Source: Ananas comosus
Lineage: Eukaryota > Streptophyta > Magnoliopsida > Poales > Bromeliaceae
Direction: 5' to 3'
DNA: 64,000 nt
Assembly: GCF_001540865.1 (NCBI RefSeq)
Contig: NC_033630.1
Location: forward strand, 6,006,393 to 6,070,392
In this document: positions 1 through 10,455 of the stretch, one piece after another
Position numbering within the stretch: the first letter of the stretch is position 1
Layout: every line of letters begins with the position of its first letter
The notes under the pieces: generated by a model
The model's database searches: none
Told to the model about the DNA's origin: nothing
The model's input: the letters and a program-made list of their open reading frames with translations, nothing else
Position numbers and translations under genes: made by a program

Positions 1-252
1 TTTAATTTTCTCCTGTAAATTCTATTAATTGCAATTTAGTCCCCAATCTTTCACTTAAATAATATTTTCCTGAACTTAACCTAATATCAGTTTTGCATAC
101 AAACTAACAGGCCCTAGAAATTATCGACAGGAGGAGTTATTAAAAGAAAAGTGACAATTAATACATTTTACCTTTTTCTTTATGAGTTCGCTCCCTATTT
201 TCCGTTGTACAAGGAAGAGCAATCCGACACTCATATTTTTTTGCCAATGCAG

Positions 253-321
253 GTTCAGTCTAAGGCCGATAAGAAAATATACAACATGATCGATGTCCTG
301 CGAGAAGGTAACATGCGATGA
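253..321 (+). CDS. possible terminal exon of an unidentified upstream gene
   Basis: A pyrimidine-rich stretch ending in AG at 251-252 is followed by an open frame that reads VQSKADKKIYNMIDVLREG and ends with NMR and a TGA at 319-321. The composition is charged and protein-like, unlike the surrounding AT-rich DNA. A GT at 308 could also act as a donor (GAGAAG/gtaaca), in which case the exon would stop at 307 and the gene would continue. The rest of the gene would lie before the window. I do not recognise the family. The call rests only on the acceptor, the composition and the in-frame stop. Confidence 0.35.
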   Translation, partial: VQSKADKKIYNMIDVLREGNMR

Positions 322-587
322 GCCCTGGTTAGTCCATTTGCTGATACCGCAACTTCGATCTGAAACCTTTGTAGAATTTTGTGATATTTAAATTTTACTT
401 AGATTTGCGGCAACATGTGTTAGTGTTTTTCTGGCACTCCTTATAATTTTTTTTTTTTTTTTTCGTTTCAAAAATTTTGTACCTCCCAAACTATTTTATC
501 GAAATCGAGTGGTAGATTTACCTCTCTATTGAAAATATTGGACTCAGAATCAACTTTCAATCCCTTGATTTCTTCGTTTACGGTGAG
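322..587. other. AT-rich intergenic, nothing recognised
   Basis: It holds a poly-T run near 450-464 and no coding signal that I can support. Confidence 0.5.
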
Positions 588-1137
588 GGGTAAATTGCAC
601 TACAACTTCATCTCAAAAGTTTCAATTTGGTCTTGGAACTTTTAAATTTGATTTTGAAAACCCTGAGGTCCTTTCAAATTTGATTTTGAAAACCCCGAAT
701 ATTTTAGCCCCCGTACTTCCAACTATATTTATTTTAGTCCTTACCTTGGATTGAAACTTGTTTCTTGCGGCCTGTTTGTTCACCAGCCTGTTTGTACACC
801 ATTAATTTGTTGAATGTTTCGTCCATCTCATATTTCAATTCAACGATTCAATGTGTAAATAAAAAAAATATATTTGAAGTCGATGGATAATTGGATTGAA
901 ATATAAGATGGGAAAAAGGGTCAGGATATATGTATGGGACATAAATGTGCAAATGGGTTGGGTGTGGGCGGTGCTTTGTAATAACAAAACCCACGGGGAA
1001 TAAATTGGAATTTTTTAAAAAAGAGTTTAAGGTCTCTAACCTTAGATTTAAATCGAAACAAAATATTATTATCAAATGTTTTAAGGATCAAAATGAAGAT
1101 TAACTGAAATTTGAGAACTAGTGGTGTAATTTAGCCT
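588..1137. mobile_element. decayed inverted-repeat (MITE-like) element
   Basis: The left end (GGGTAAATTGCACTAC) and the reverse complement of the right end (AGGCTAAATTACACCAC) are similar over about 50 bp, followed on both sides by a CTCAAA-TTTCA motif. Inside the left part a 25-bp unit around TTTGATTTTGAAAACCC occurs twice (about 643-698). No target duplication is clear, so the superfamily is not assigned. The terminal motif resembles that of the element at 21986-22344. Confidence 0.4.
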
Positions 1138-1855
1138 ATCAATTACGCTTTATTCCGGTGTATTTTTGGACGAGAAAGATGGTAGTGGATAGTTTATTGC
1201 TTACAATCTTATTATCTAAAACATTTATTTGGCAGCAAAAAATTAAAAACTTAAAGCCTCGTGTAGTATCGTTTTTCGTATTTTATTATTATAAGTAAAA
1301 TTTAGTATATCAAAAGGTATAGAAGTGGGTAGTAAATTACTTGTTCTTTTCAGCTAAAATATTTATTTAATAATAAAAAATGAAAACTTAGAAAATATTT
1401 TTTTTTGCTTCCAAATTTTTTTTAAATAAGTAGGCGTCTTATACTTGGACGGATACAGTAAACTAATCAACTATAACAACAACAAAAAAAAAAAAAAATT
1501 TCTCGGCAGATTAAATTATACAGAATTAGTGTTAAAAAAAAAAGAAGACAATAATACCAGATGAGATGAGGTTTAAAAATTACTTTTTTTTTCTACCTTC
1601 TAAAGGGGATACAGTGTAAGTTAACCAGCTATAATAACAAAACAAAATTTTTTCTTTTAATAACAACACAAAATTTTTTGTGGCACTATTTTGGGGGCCT
1701 TTATGAAAAAAGCCGGTAAAAATAATTATTGGTGGCATTTTTAAAGTACTGCCCTTAATAAAATTTATATGAGAGCTCGCTTTTTTTTTTTTTCGAAAAT
1801 TGTAGGTCATCTCACAATTCACAAAAAGCTGCCGGATTATTCGCGAGCGGAATTT
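1138..1855. other. AT-rich intergenic with poly-A/T tracts
   Basis: It holds several homopolymer A/T tracts and two similar AACAACAAAA-type stretches (about 1475 and 1635). The open frames present are low-complexity. No gene is supported. Confidence 0.5.
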
Positions 1856-1856
1856 T

Positions 1857-2385
1857 TTGCCATTATCTTTTAATTGGTCGCAGCAAGAGAAAAAAAAAAA
1901 AAAAAAAAAAAAAAGCCCTAGCTGCTATCATCCAAAGCCCTCTTCGTCCCATTTGGGAGTACCCTCCCTTTCTCTGCGATTCCACCTCTCTCCCTCTCCT
2001 CCTCCTCCTCCTCCTCCGATGGTGCCTCGGCTCCCTCTTCTTCTCACGCGCTGCTGTGCTCTAAGTGCTCTTTCCGACAACCCTTGCTGCTCTACCCCTT
2101 CGCCGTTGTTGATCCCCTGCCCAACCACTAGGCTTCGCCTACTGCCGCGCCTACCTCTGCCGCCTCCGCCTCTGCTGCCGACTCCGCCCCCCGGCTTCCG
2201 CACCCCCTCTCCTCTTCCTTGTTGCTCCCAACCTCGTCCTCCTCCTCTGGGGCCCACTCTGCATCCGCCACTACCGCCACCCCCAAAACCCTAAAAACGA
2301 AAAAAAAAAAACAAAAAAAGGTAAAAAGTGGAGAAATGCTCCCTCTACTATCCCCACTACCACAGTTTCTTCTTTTGCTTTCCAC
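1857..2385. other. CpG- and CCT-rich low-complexity block
   Basis: An A-homopolymer (about 1890-1913) is followed by a pyrimidine-rich, GC-rich block with CTC/CCT trinucleotide runs. It gives a 145-residue proline/leucine-rich frame on + and arginine/glycine-rich frames on -. No conserved domain is visible and all frames look like by-products of base composition. It may be a 5' leader or promoter-type CpG island; no downstream coding exon could be joined to it. Confidence 0.4.
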
Positions 2386-3133
2386 TCAAACTTTTTGCAT
2401 GTACTGTAATTTATAGCTTCTAACAAGCAAAGAATATAATTAGTAGTGGGAACAAAAAAATAATTTGGTCTTTTCCTATTTTATTAGGGTTTTTAACTAT
2501 ACCATTGGCATTTGGTCCCTCATTGCTGGTGATCTTTGCCTGAGCCAAAGATAAACCACACAAAGAAAACTATCAGCCGGCAAGTGAGCATTCCATGCTA
2601 TGTGATGCCGAGGTCACCCTCATTTTCTTCTCCTTTTTTGCATAGTATCTCTATGCTTCTCTATCTTTTATTCCTTTTTGAATGTGAAGGCATGGTGTAG
2701 GGAATTGGAAATTTATCAAGCAATGCCATCCTTCATTATTCAAAGAGAGAACAGAGGTATTAAGTCATTTCTATTGTCCAATTAATTTGTTCTTTATACA
2801 TAGCTTTGACTAATAATGGATGGTGCATGGGGATCAAGATTGGATGCAAGAACATATTGGGATCTACTAATTTGACTGTGAAATCTTTTGAGTCTCAACA
2901 CATCGGGATAAAAAAAATGTGATGCTGCCTCGAACTTTTAGAAGATTGTAATTTGATTCTGGAACTTCAATGCTTCATAATTAGGCTGCGATTGCATGAT
3001 TTATGGACCTTAGGTTCTTTATTTCATAATTAGGTATTTCATAAATAGGCTGCGATTGTATGATTTATGAATCCAAGTCTCTTTAGCAGCGAAATCTTCA
3101 AACTTGAACTGATTCTCTACCCCCTTTTGCTGC
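2386..3133. other. intergenic, nothing firm
   Basis: Ordinary AT-rich sequence. A short unit containing GGCTGCGATTG and ATGATTTATG is repeated near 2982-3005 and 3049-3070. Confidence 0.5.
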
Positions 3134-3250
3134 ACTACAACAAAATTAGTATTTAGTGGCAATTTAATTAATAGCGGCGATTATCCAACCGCCACTATTA
3201 CTTATTATCTAATTGTACTTTAGCAGCAATTATTTTAAAATATATATCTT
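3134..3250 (+). mobile_element. CACTA-type terminus
   Basis: CACTACAACAAAATTAG at about 3134 matches the usual start of plant CACTA elements. It is followed by subterminal motifs built on GTGGC and CCGCCACTA (about 3155-3200). The matching right terminus was not found, so the extent of the element is unknown; it may reach past 4.4 kb. Confidence 0.5.
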
Positions 3251-3289
3251 TACCAACTAATATTTATATATCAAATATATTTACATTGA

Positions 3290-4387
3290 ACCCCAATACA
3301 ACCTTAACCCTAACCCACAACAGAACCTAACCCACACCCCTCTCCTGCATCGACCTCACATGAGCACCCCCACCTTCAACCCCTTCTCTCCCTCAACCCC
3401 TCCTCTCCGAGCTCGAGCTCCTTCACCTCTACTCATCCCCTCCTTCCTCATCCTCTGCGTCCTCTCCAAGCTCCGATCCTCGACTCGGCGATCCCCAAAT
3501 CTCCCTTGCTATCTTCCCCGACCTACTCGGCCCCGCGAGGACAATCCTTGACCCGGCGATCCGATCCGAGCCCTCGGCGGTGCCGCTTCTCGATTCCTCT
3601 TCTCGATTCGGTGCTCCGATCCATTGGTAAGAGCTCTCAATCTCAAATCACTAGTTTCGTACTCGAATCCGTAGTTATCTATTATTTATAGTTTTTACCT
3701 CCGATCAATCGTGTATTCCTCATTAAATTTGATAGTTGGTTAGTTGGTTTCATTTGTTTTGCTTAGATTTGCCTTTGGAGATAACGATTTAGTTTTCAAA
3801 TAGCTTGGATGAAATTGAAAGTGTCTATGTTGAGTGCTCATTTTGTTCGGTCACTGCGAATTCATGTTGGATGTTCTGTTAATCATCTTCTAATTCATGT
3901 TTGATGTTTTGTTAATCATCTTCTCCTTAATAAAATTTTGACCTGACCACAAGGAAGTTCACATCTTGCTATTTCTTGGCTAATCAGACCATTCATGATT
4001 TTATTTTTTATTTTTTTGGGGGTTCATATTTGGAATGTGTGCCTTTTGTTCCTACCTGTATTTTTCTAATAGAAGGATCCTCTTTATCATGTTCCTTTTA
4101 TGTTGTTTTACAGTTTTGCACCTTAGAAAATTTTATCTGTGCAACTAGTTGTTTCAAATATATGGTTCAATTAATGATTTCTACCTTGACTTGTCTTAAC
4201 TTAATGCAGATGCATCGATCCTTGTAAGTAGTTCGAGAGCTTTATTGTCATGTTCCCCGAGTACATCAAGCTTGCATCTATGAGTTGCTTTTGTGGGTAC
4301 AATTTCGTCTGCTTCTCATTATATTTGTTTTTCTTCTCCTTGAGGCATCACTTGAATCTGGTAGTATAATTTAATTGATATGTGGCA
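3290..4387 (+). other. GC-rich leader and intron-like DNA before the ATG8-like exon
   Basis: From about 3340 to 3630 the sequence is C-rich with TCGATTC and CCGATCC motifs, typical of a plant 5' UTR, and ends at a good donor (TTG/gtaaga, about 3627). T-rich intron-like DNA follows. Near 4210 a CAG precedes ATGCATCGATCC and then gtaagt, which could be a tiny coding exon. Joining it directly to the exon at 4388 breaks the frame, so the structure is unresolved or broken. Confidence 0.4.
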
Positions 4388-4446
4388 GAGGAGCGGCTCC
4401 AGGAATCGAAGGACATCCTCGCCAAGTATCCTGATCGAGTGCCGGT
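4388..4446 (+). pseudogene. ATG8-like exon fragment (autophagy ubiquitin-like protein)
   Basis: Between an AG acceptor (4386-4387) and a GT donor (4447-4448) the frame reads an N-terminal ATG8 segment: ERLQESKD and then LAKYPDRVPV. In the family this is the first basic, charged stretch before the IVE/IVER strand, and a splice junction at that point is plausible. ATG8 is conjugated to phosphatidylethanolamine on autophagosome membranes. No exon for the ubiquitin-like body or the C-terminal glycine was found in the following 800 bases, nor after the adjacent transposon island. This looks like a truncated gene or a fragment captured by the neighbouring CACTA-type sequence. The match is short, so it needs a protein search. 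Confidence 0.55.
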
Positions 4447-5267
4447 GAGCTCGTTTGTTCGATCTTTCGTTCGTTCATTTGTCCCCCCCCCCCTTTGTTG
4501 TTAATTAATCATATTTGGAGTTGATTTTGTAGGAAAATAGTGCCCGTTCTGTTGTAAAACTTAGTTATTTGTTTGTCTACTATGTTGGGATTAAAAAAAA
4601 AGTTGAAAATATTTTTGCTTAGATGTTCGGTGTAAAGAAAATAAACTTAAAAAATATCACTACAATGCCATGCTTCATGTAGAATTAGTGTTAGGGCTGA
4701 TTCACTCATGAGTAAATGTAAGCTCTTAATCCTTTTTTTGACTTACAAAACAAGCTACTTCCAAAATGCTTATAAAAAATACTATAAGATACAAAACCTG
4801 GGTCGATATAACATTATCATTTTTTCTGTCTTAAAATACAAACAAATATGCGAAAATAAAATCCCGTGGGTTGTAAAGTTAAATTTCAATTCCAAATCAT
4901 ATGCAGCTCAACATAAAGAGTCATATATTTTAGAAACATTTAACAAAACATCTACTTTCCACTTGTCATGAGAACCGGTCTATGTCAATATCAAGTTGTT
5001 ATAAAGGAGCAGCACAAAAAAGGACAAGAATACTAAGATGACACATTATCCAATCTAAATTCTCACACTAGCTAGTAGATAACCTCCTTCTATAGCACTA
5101 ATGCACATATGCTACATCAGAGTAAAAGATCTTTTCTTTTAAAAGCAAAACATAAAAGATCTGTCAAATTTATTCATTGGAAAACATTATTGGCTAATTA
5201 CAAATCACCTCACGTTCTGTCATATTTTTATAGTTTTGTGCTGCCGTTAGTTTGTGAATGGAAGACT
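4447..5267. other. non-coding, AT-rich
   Basis: A C-homopolymer (about 4481-4493) is followed by AT-rich DNA with no supported exon. Confidence 0.5.
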
Positions 5268-5720
5268 GGCTTTTCAGAGGGCTTTTTTTGCATCAGGGGG
5301 AAGGTCGAGTGTTGTTGTTTTGGAACATTAGTTCAGGTACAATTTGCGACACGGACCCTTACAATACTTTTATTTAAGTCATGATTTTTGTTTCCATTTC
5401 TAACAAGAATGTTTTATTTGTATAGATCTGGGCATGGGACCACCTGCACATTGGCCGCCCTGAGGTAGTAGGAGCGCAGCCTGAGCTTGTCGACATGCCA
5501 CTAGGGTATCGGTAAGTATTTTTTCATTTTAAGTTTTCTATATACTATTTATTCATAACTAATATGATATAAATGAATCAGGTAGAATACCAGGCTGGCT
5601 TTTCGGGACAATGTTAGGACTACCGACATTGAGTTTTATCATGATCAGCTGGATCAGCAGTTAGAGTCTTAGGTAAATAAAAGTTACTCAATCTGTCGAA
5701 TTTTGTATTCAATGCTAATC
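5268..5720 (+). pseudogene. plant mobile domain (PMD) fragment, copy A, central part
   Basis: Three blocks read as the central PMD: RGKVECCC (about 5298), IWAWDHLHIGRPEV (exon from about 5426 after a TATAG acceptor), and, after a short intron-like gap, NTRLAFRDNV...DIEFYHDQLDQQL (about 5588-5670). PMD proteins (the MAIN/MAIL family and the so-called phosphatase 7 long-form relatives) are plant nuclear proteins, and many copies are carried by transposons. The N-terminal part is missing. The block repeats 11216-11653 in direct orientation at roughly 93% by eye, introns included, so the copy arose at DNA level. The C-terminal part of the same copy appears at about 6690-7622, after an 860-bp foreign stretch. 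Confidence 0.65.
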
Positions 5721-6125
5721 TACTTATTTTATGGATTGAAATTTTGTTTTAGTTTGAATTCTAGGAGGTCAGTACAGTAGTTTAAGGAACAAACATAGAG
5801 GCAACTAGTCCAAAAACTACAGGAAGATATGGTTCTGACGTGATATGGAACTAGTTCAAAAACTGCATCAAGTCAACAAAATATGGTTTCATTATTAAGT
5901 GATTTGACGTGTATGCAACTAATTCAAGTACTTGAGTAATAAAGAAATCGAAATTCAATTATCATTCCATTTTGAAGCCGAAAGCGTCCTTTTGGCTATA
6001 TCTTCTCGTAGGCTCGGCGGATTGCCGAACCAACTTCGCCAACGTGTTCGCTTTACCTTCAATTACGTTTGCACGCGAGCAATTTCAAGTTAGGGTCTCA
6101 ATCCTGCAAAAGTGCATTATCGAGC

Positions 6126-6298
6126 TTAGTGAATACACTTTACTAGTTTCAACTTCCAACTAGTTTCAACTTCGAACTTCATATTAACTAGTTTCAACTT
6201 CCAACTGCCGATTGCCAACTAGCTTCAACTTTCAACTAGTTTCAACTATTTATGATAACATAGTTTCAACTTTCAACTAGTTTCAAGTTCCAACTGCT

Positions 6299-6300
<2 letters not shown>
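6126..6300. repeat. degenerate minisatellite, unit around ACTAGTTTCAACTTCCA
   Basis: At least seven imperfect copies of an AGTTTCAACTT[TC]CA unit are spaced about 18-35 bases apart. Confidence 0.7.

Positions 6301-6302
<2 letters not shown>

Positions 6303-6331
<29 letters not shown>
6303..6331. repeat. (TA)n microsatellite
   Basis: An uninterrupted TA dinucleotide run of about 14 units. Confidence 0.9.
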
Positions 6332-6332
<1 letters not shown>

Positions 6333-6581
6333 CTTTTCTAAGTTTCATAACAAACATGGCTTAATAATCAAGAAACCCATGTCAAATCCCTTTTAGGATC
6401 AATACCATGATCCTTAACAAAAGAACAGTGTATAATTACCTTGGATTTTCTTGCTGTTACATTTCTTCTCACCTCCACTTCCATCTTGCTCCAAACCCCT
6501 CTAAATACTTTCTAAACTCATAGTTAACTAGCCCCACACTTCCAAATTAACTCGGGGACACCACACATTATCCTCAAGCCT

Positions 6582-7622
6582 CACTTTGATCTATTTAATC
6601 AAAGTTAGCGTCGCAATCCGAAAATTCCTTTCTCACTTTGTTCGTGCCCAATTCGCGCCCAGACACTCATTTATCTCCGGATTTTATTTTCAGACGTCCA
6701 AAATCACTCAGGAAAGATGCCTAACTAGCTCCAGCTTCACTTCGATCCTCTAGCTCAAAGTTGACATCGCAACCTAAGGTTTCCATATATTACAACACCA
6801 ATATATGTTCTTTTCTTTCAATACTTTGTCATATTTTCATAATAATCATATGTATTTTTCACAATAGTTCATTTTTGATAACACGAGACCAACATAGTTT
6901 AATTTTGATAACTAATCATATGTATTTTTCACAATATATTACATAGAGGCTTTATGACCACACAGTGTTAGAGACGCTCCCACCTTTTTGTCTGGCGGGG
7001 TTTCAGGTTTGGCAATCGAGGACTACCTCAGTCTTCTTCCACATTATTGAGCTCCATCATTCCGATCGTGTGCTTCGACAGTTTGGACTATTACAGCATA
7101 TACCTGAAGCAGTGCTTGCTATACCTCGCATCAATTCATGAGGCAGAGCAGAGGCGGATTGGGCGGCATACCATGCTTCATACATTCAGCGTTGGTATGA
7201 TAGATTTGTAGATATAGCAGAGGTGACCTCTGAGACAGATCCAGATCCGATACGACCTACTACTGTTTACATGCAGTGGTATTGGATGACACCAGGAGGT
7301 GGATATCTACACCTGTACAGCAGCCACCACTCGCGTATCAGCCACGTGGGCACGTCAAGAGAGTATTGGTATGATTGTAATATATAATATCTTTTTATAT
7401 TTAGTTTTATATATATAAGAAAGTTTCGTATAATTTTTTTGATTGTGCTTTTATTTCAGGTCGATATCGTGCAGAGATCACATTATACGATCAGACGTGT
7501 CCTGCCAGATATTTCAGGAGGTAGAGTATTAGATGCCATATCACAGGTTGCCGATCAGATAGAAGCAGTTTTGGAGAGTTTACCCACGCTTCCACACTCT
7601 GTACCTTCACGACCAGCAATAC
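6582..7622 (+). repeat. left arm of ~1 kb inverted repeat; C-terminal PMD of copy A
   Basis: This arm is the inverted copy of 8299-9346. On + it encodes RPKSLRKDA and SLRSSSSKLTSQPK (about 6695-6776), an intron with its acceptor near 6950, then LYDHTVLETLPPFCLAG, HIIELHHSDRVLRQFG and VYMQWYWM (6951-7375), a second intron, and VDIVQRSHYTIRRVLPDI (from about 7460). A TGA follows ...RINS at about 7138-7140 and a frameshift occurs near TPGGGYLH. This is the right half of a PMD (the HPDRV.RQFG-type region and the aromatic YW motif) and a pseudogene. It stops abruptly at 7622, where the other arm continues to a full C-terminus. Confidence 0.7.
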
Positions 7623-8298
7623 AACTAGGCAGCCTTAGCCCTTTTTTTGGCGCCAAAAATCAAATCAAAATACATTTCACAACATCGGCATATTTTTGGA
7701 GCAAAAAATAAAATCAATACACATCACAACATCACAACATAACAATACAATACAGATATCTAAACGCAACAGTACAATACAACATCACAGCATCACAACA
7801 CAACAGTATAATATACACATCACTACCAACAGAATCTCAATAAATTATCAATACCAGATAATCACAACAGAATATCCAAAATTAAAGCAAGTTTTACAAT
7901 AATATAAAAATATAATATCACATTCTCCTCCTACCCCCTCGACCACGTTGCCTACCACGTCCGCGACCACGATCAACACCATGCTCATCAAAAGGCTCTA
8001 AGATTTCCAACTGGTCCAGATGCTCGATAGCAGCACCCTCAATAACCGGCTCAATCACAACAGTAGCAGGTGTCGGTAGTATGTCTGGCCGTGGAGGAGC
8101 TGAAGAGGAGGGCTGATTTGTACCGATAGACCTCATATGTCGTCGGCGCCTATAATAAGCAATATCAATTGCTCGAGGTGGATCCTGTGGTACTGGTGCT
8201 GGTACCGGGTCCATAACATCAGTATAAGGTGGCTCCTCTATAGGTGATGATCGCCTTGGTAGACTATATACTAGTGCATGGCCGGACGTCGATGCTTC
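7623..8298. other. spacer (loop) of the inverted repeat
   Basis: 7623-7917 is CA-rich with many ACATCACAAC-type units and resembles the 3' flank of the minus-strand PMD copy. 7918-8298 is the end of that copy's coding sequence, which has no partner in the left arm. Confidence 0.65.
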
Positions 8299-9310
8299 AC
8301 CATAGTTTGCTGGTCGTGGAGATACAGAGTGTGGAAGCGTAGGTTAACTCTTCAACATTGCTTCCATCTGATCGGCAACCTGTGATAGGGCATCTAATAC
8401 TCTACCTCCTGTAATATCTGGCAGGACACGTCTGATCGTATAATGTGATCTTTGCACGATATCGACCTGAAATAAAAGCACAATAAAAAAGATTATACGA
8501 AACTTTCTTGTATATATAAAACTAAATATAAAAAGATATTATATATTATAATCATATCAATACTCTCTCGACGTGCCCACATGGCTGATACGCGAGTGGT
8601 GGCCGCTGTACAGGTGTAGATATCCACCTCCTGGTGATCGTCCAATACCACTGCATGTAAACAGTAGTAGCTCGTATCGGATCTGGATCTATCCCAGAGG
8701 CCACCTCTGCTATATCTACCAATCTATTATTCCAACGCTGAATGTATGAAGTATGGTATGCCGCCCAATCCTGATCCGCTCTGCCTCATGAATTGATGCG
8801 AGATATAGCAAGCACTGCTTCAGGTATATGCTGTAATAGCCCAAACTGTCGAAGCACACGATCGGAATGATGGAGCTCAATAATGTGGAAGCAGACTAAG
8901 GTAGTCCTCAATCGCCAAACCTGGGACCCAGCCAGACAAAAAGGTGGGAGCGTCTCTAACACTGTGTCGTCATAAGGCCTCCATGTAATCTATTATGAAA
9001 AATACATATAATTAGTTATCAAAATTAAACTATGTTGATCTCGTGTTATCAAAAATGAACTATTGTGAAAAATACATATGATTACTATGAAAATATGACG
9101 AAGTATTGAAAGAAAAGCACATATATTGGTGTTGTAATATATAGAAACCTTAGGTTGCGATGTCAACTTTGAGCTAGAGGATCGAAGTGAAGCTAGAGCT
9201 AGTTGGGCATCTTCCTCGAGTGATTTTGGACGTCTGAGAATAAAATCCGGAGATAAATGAGTGTTTGGGCGCGAATTGGGCACGAAACAAAGTGAGAAAG
9301 GAATTTTCAG
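7918..9310 (-). pseudogene. PMD pseudogene copy C (minus strand) with basic RG-rich tail
   Basis: Read on -, exon-like blocks are about 9300-9145 (FILRRPKSLEEDAQLALASL, donor /gtttc), about 8985-8550 (RPYDDTVLETLPPFCLAG, RVLRQFGLLQHIPE, VYMQWYWTITRRWISTP, PPLAYQP) and about 8470-7918 (VDIVQRSHYTIRRVLPDI, then a proline-rich linker and a terminal GRGRGRQRGRGGRRR-type tail ending in a stop at 7918-7920). Two in-frame stops are visible: the TGA after RINS, shared with the left arm, and a TAA within LKS*PTLP where the other arm has Leu. An acceptor that is AG in the left arm is GG here. The basic glycine-rich tail may bind nucleic acid; that is inference. Confidence 0.65.
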
Positions 9311-9346
9311 ATTGCGACGCTAACTTTGATTAAATAGATCAAAGTG
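8299..9346 (-). repeat. right arm of ~1 kb inverted repeat
   Basis: Its reverse complement matches 6582-7622 from CACTTTGATCTATTTAATC at the outer edge to CACGACCAGCAA at the inner edge, introns included, with about one mismatch per 15-20 bases by eye. Arms are 1041 and 1048 bp and the spacer about 676 bp. A read-through transcript from either strand could fold into a long duplex. Confidence 0.85.
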
Positions 9347-9379
9347 GTATAATAACAAAAGTCATACGGAAGTTATAGA

Positions 9380-10375
9380 CATAATATTCAGATCGTTTTA
9401 AAAGCCTAGCGAATCTCGTTGACCTGTATTCCCACCATGTGAAGATCTGCTCATCGATGATGTTTGCAAACATATGAAGGCAATATAAATATTCATTTCA
9501 AAGCAAAACACTTATTTAAAAATATTTTATCGAATTGGGAATGCTTCAGAAGAACGACAATATACGCATTAAAGGAAGAATTGAAGGCTATGGATGAAGA
9601 AGCTTGGCTTTGGGTTACATTTTCATAACGATAGGCATATAGGGCTAAAACTTTTAGATGGTGTCGACGATTTGGTATTAATGACAATTAACCAATCGAA
9701 AAGTTTAAATGTGTGTTGAGGAGAGTTCGCGTCTTACCAATTACAGTTTTTGTGATGGCAACGTTTCATCGAGTGGTGAATTTTTTCTAAAACATCGGCG
9801 GAGGGCACTGCAATGTCTACGCAATTTGTACGAATGTTGAAACACCTATCAATAGCGCGATGAGATTTGCTTAGAGCATATACAGTTCGACGATTTAGAT
9901 TTCACGAATTGAAAGTACTTAGTAGGCGATAAGATGATCATACAAGTGATTATCAATGGAAGAACGTTCTACCATGTTCACTTTGTGTTTACAACTCACA
10001 GGATCTCTTGTTCACACATTTTGTCATGTTGTTAGTTTCTACATACATGAACATAGATTATTATGGCTTATATTCTCCTTGGTATACTGTCGTATCCTCT
10101 TGTAAGGCTTATGAACCGCAGTTTCTACCCGTTCCTGATCGTCGTTATTGGATCGGGTCATATGAATCCTCTATATCTGCCACTACGCGGCAGAAGAAAA
10201 AGGGACGACCTAGATCTACGCGTATCTATAATATTATGGACGAAGCGGCTGGAATAGAAGGCAAGTGTATATCTATAAACAGCCTGGACATATAAAAGAC
10301 ACTTGTCCTGAAAATCAGCAAAGAAGGACCGAGAGACGTCGTCGATAGGTTTTTTCTATATGAAAAATGACACTT
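9380..10375 (+). pseudogene. MULE (Mutator-like) transposase, C-terminal third
   Basis: The + strand encodes, with several stops and frame changes, the end of a MuDR-type transposase: LVLMTINQSKSLN (about 9670, family MTTNxSESxN), LPIT-like and FSKTSAE (about 9720-9810), the C-S-C SWIM-finger zone (about 9970-10030), then AYEPQFLPVPDRRYW (about 10110-10150) and KKKGRPRSTRI (about 10195-10227, family KGRPKSTRI). The final part is the least damaged. The N-terminal and catalytic parts of a MULE are present only at 11653-13800 on the opposite strand. This is either a second element or an inverted piece of the same one. Confidence 0.65.
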
Positions 10376-10455
10376 ACTTCTTTAATATTTTTATGGCTTA
10401 CGGCATAATATTACATTATGTTGTTTCTAACTCAGATTTTATTTGCAAATTGCAG

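Larger units (their letters stand above)
5721..6581. other. non-coding spacer splitting PMD copy A
   Basis: It holds two related segments with AACTAGTTCAAAAACTGCA (about 5800-5870), a GC-richer stretch near 5975-6110, the AGTTTCAACTT minisatellite and a TA microsatellite. No protein is recognised. Confidence 0.5.

Noticed and set aside
1857..2416. Proline-rich protein gene
   Set aside because: Low-complexity CCT codons after a poly-A tract, frames open on both strands, no signal peptide or known repeat motif, no supported splice partners.
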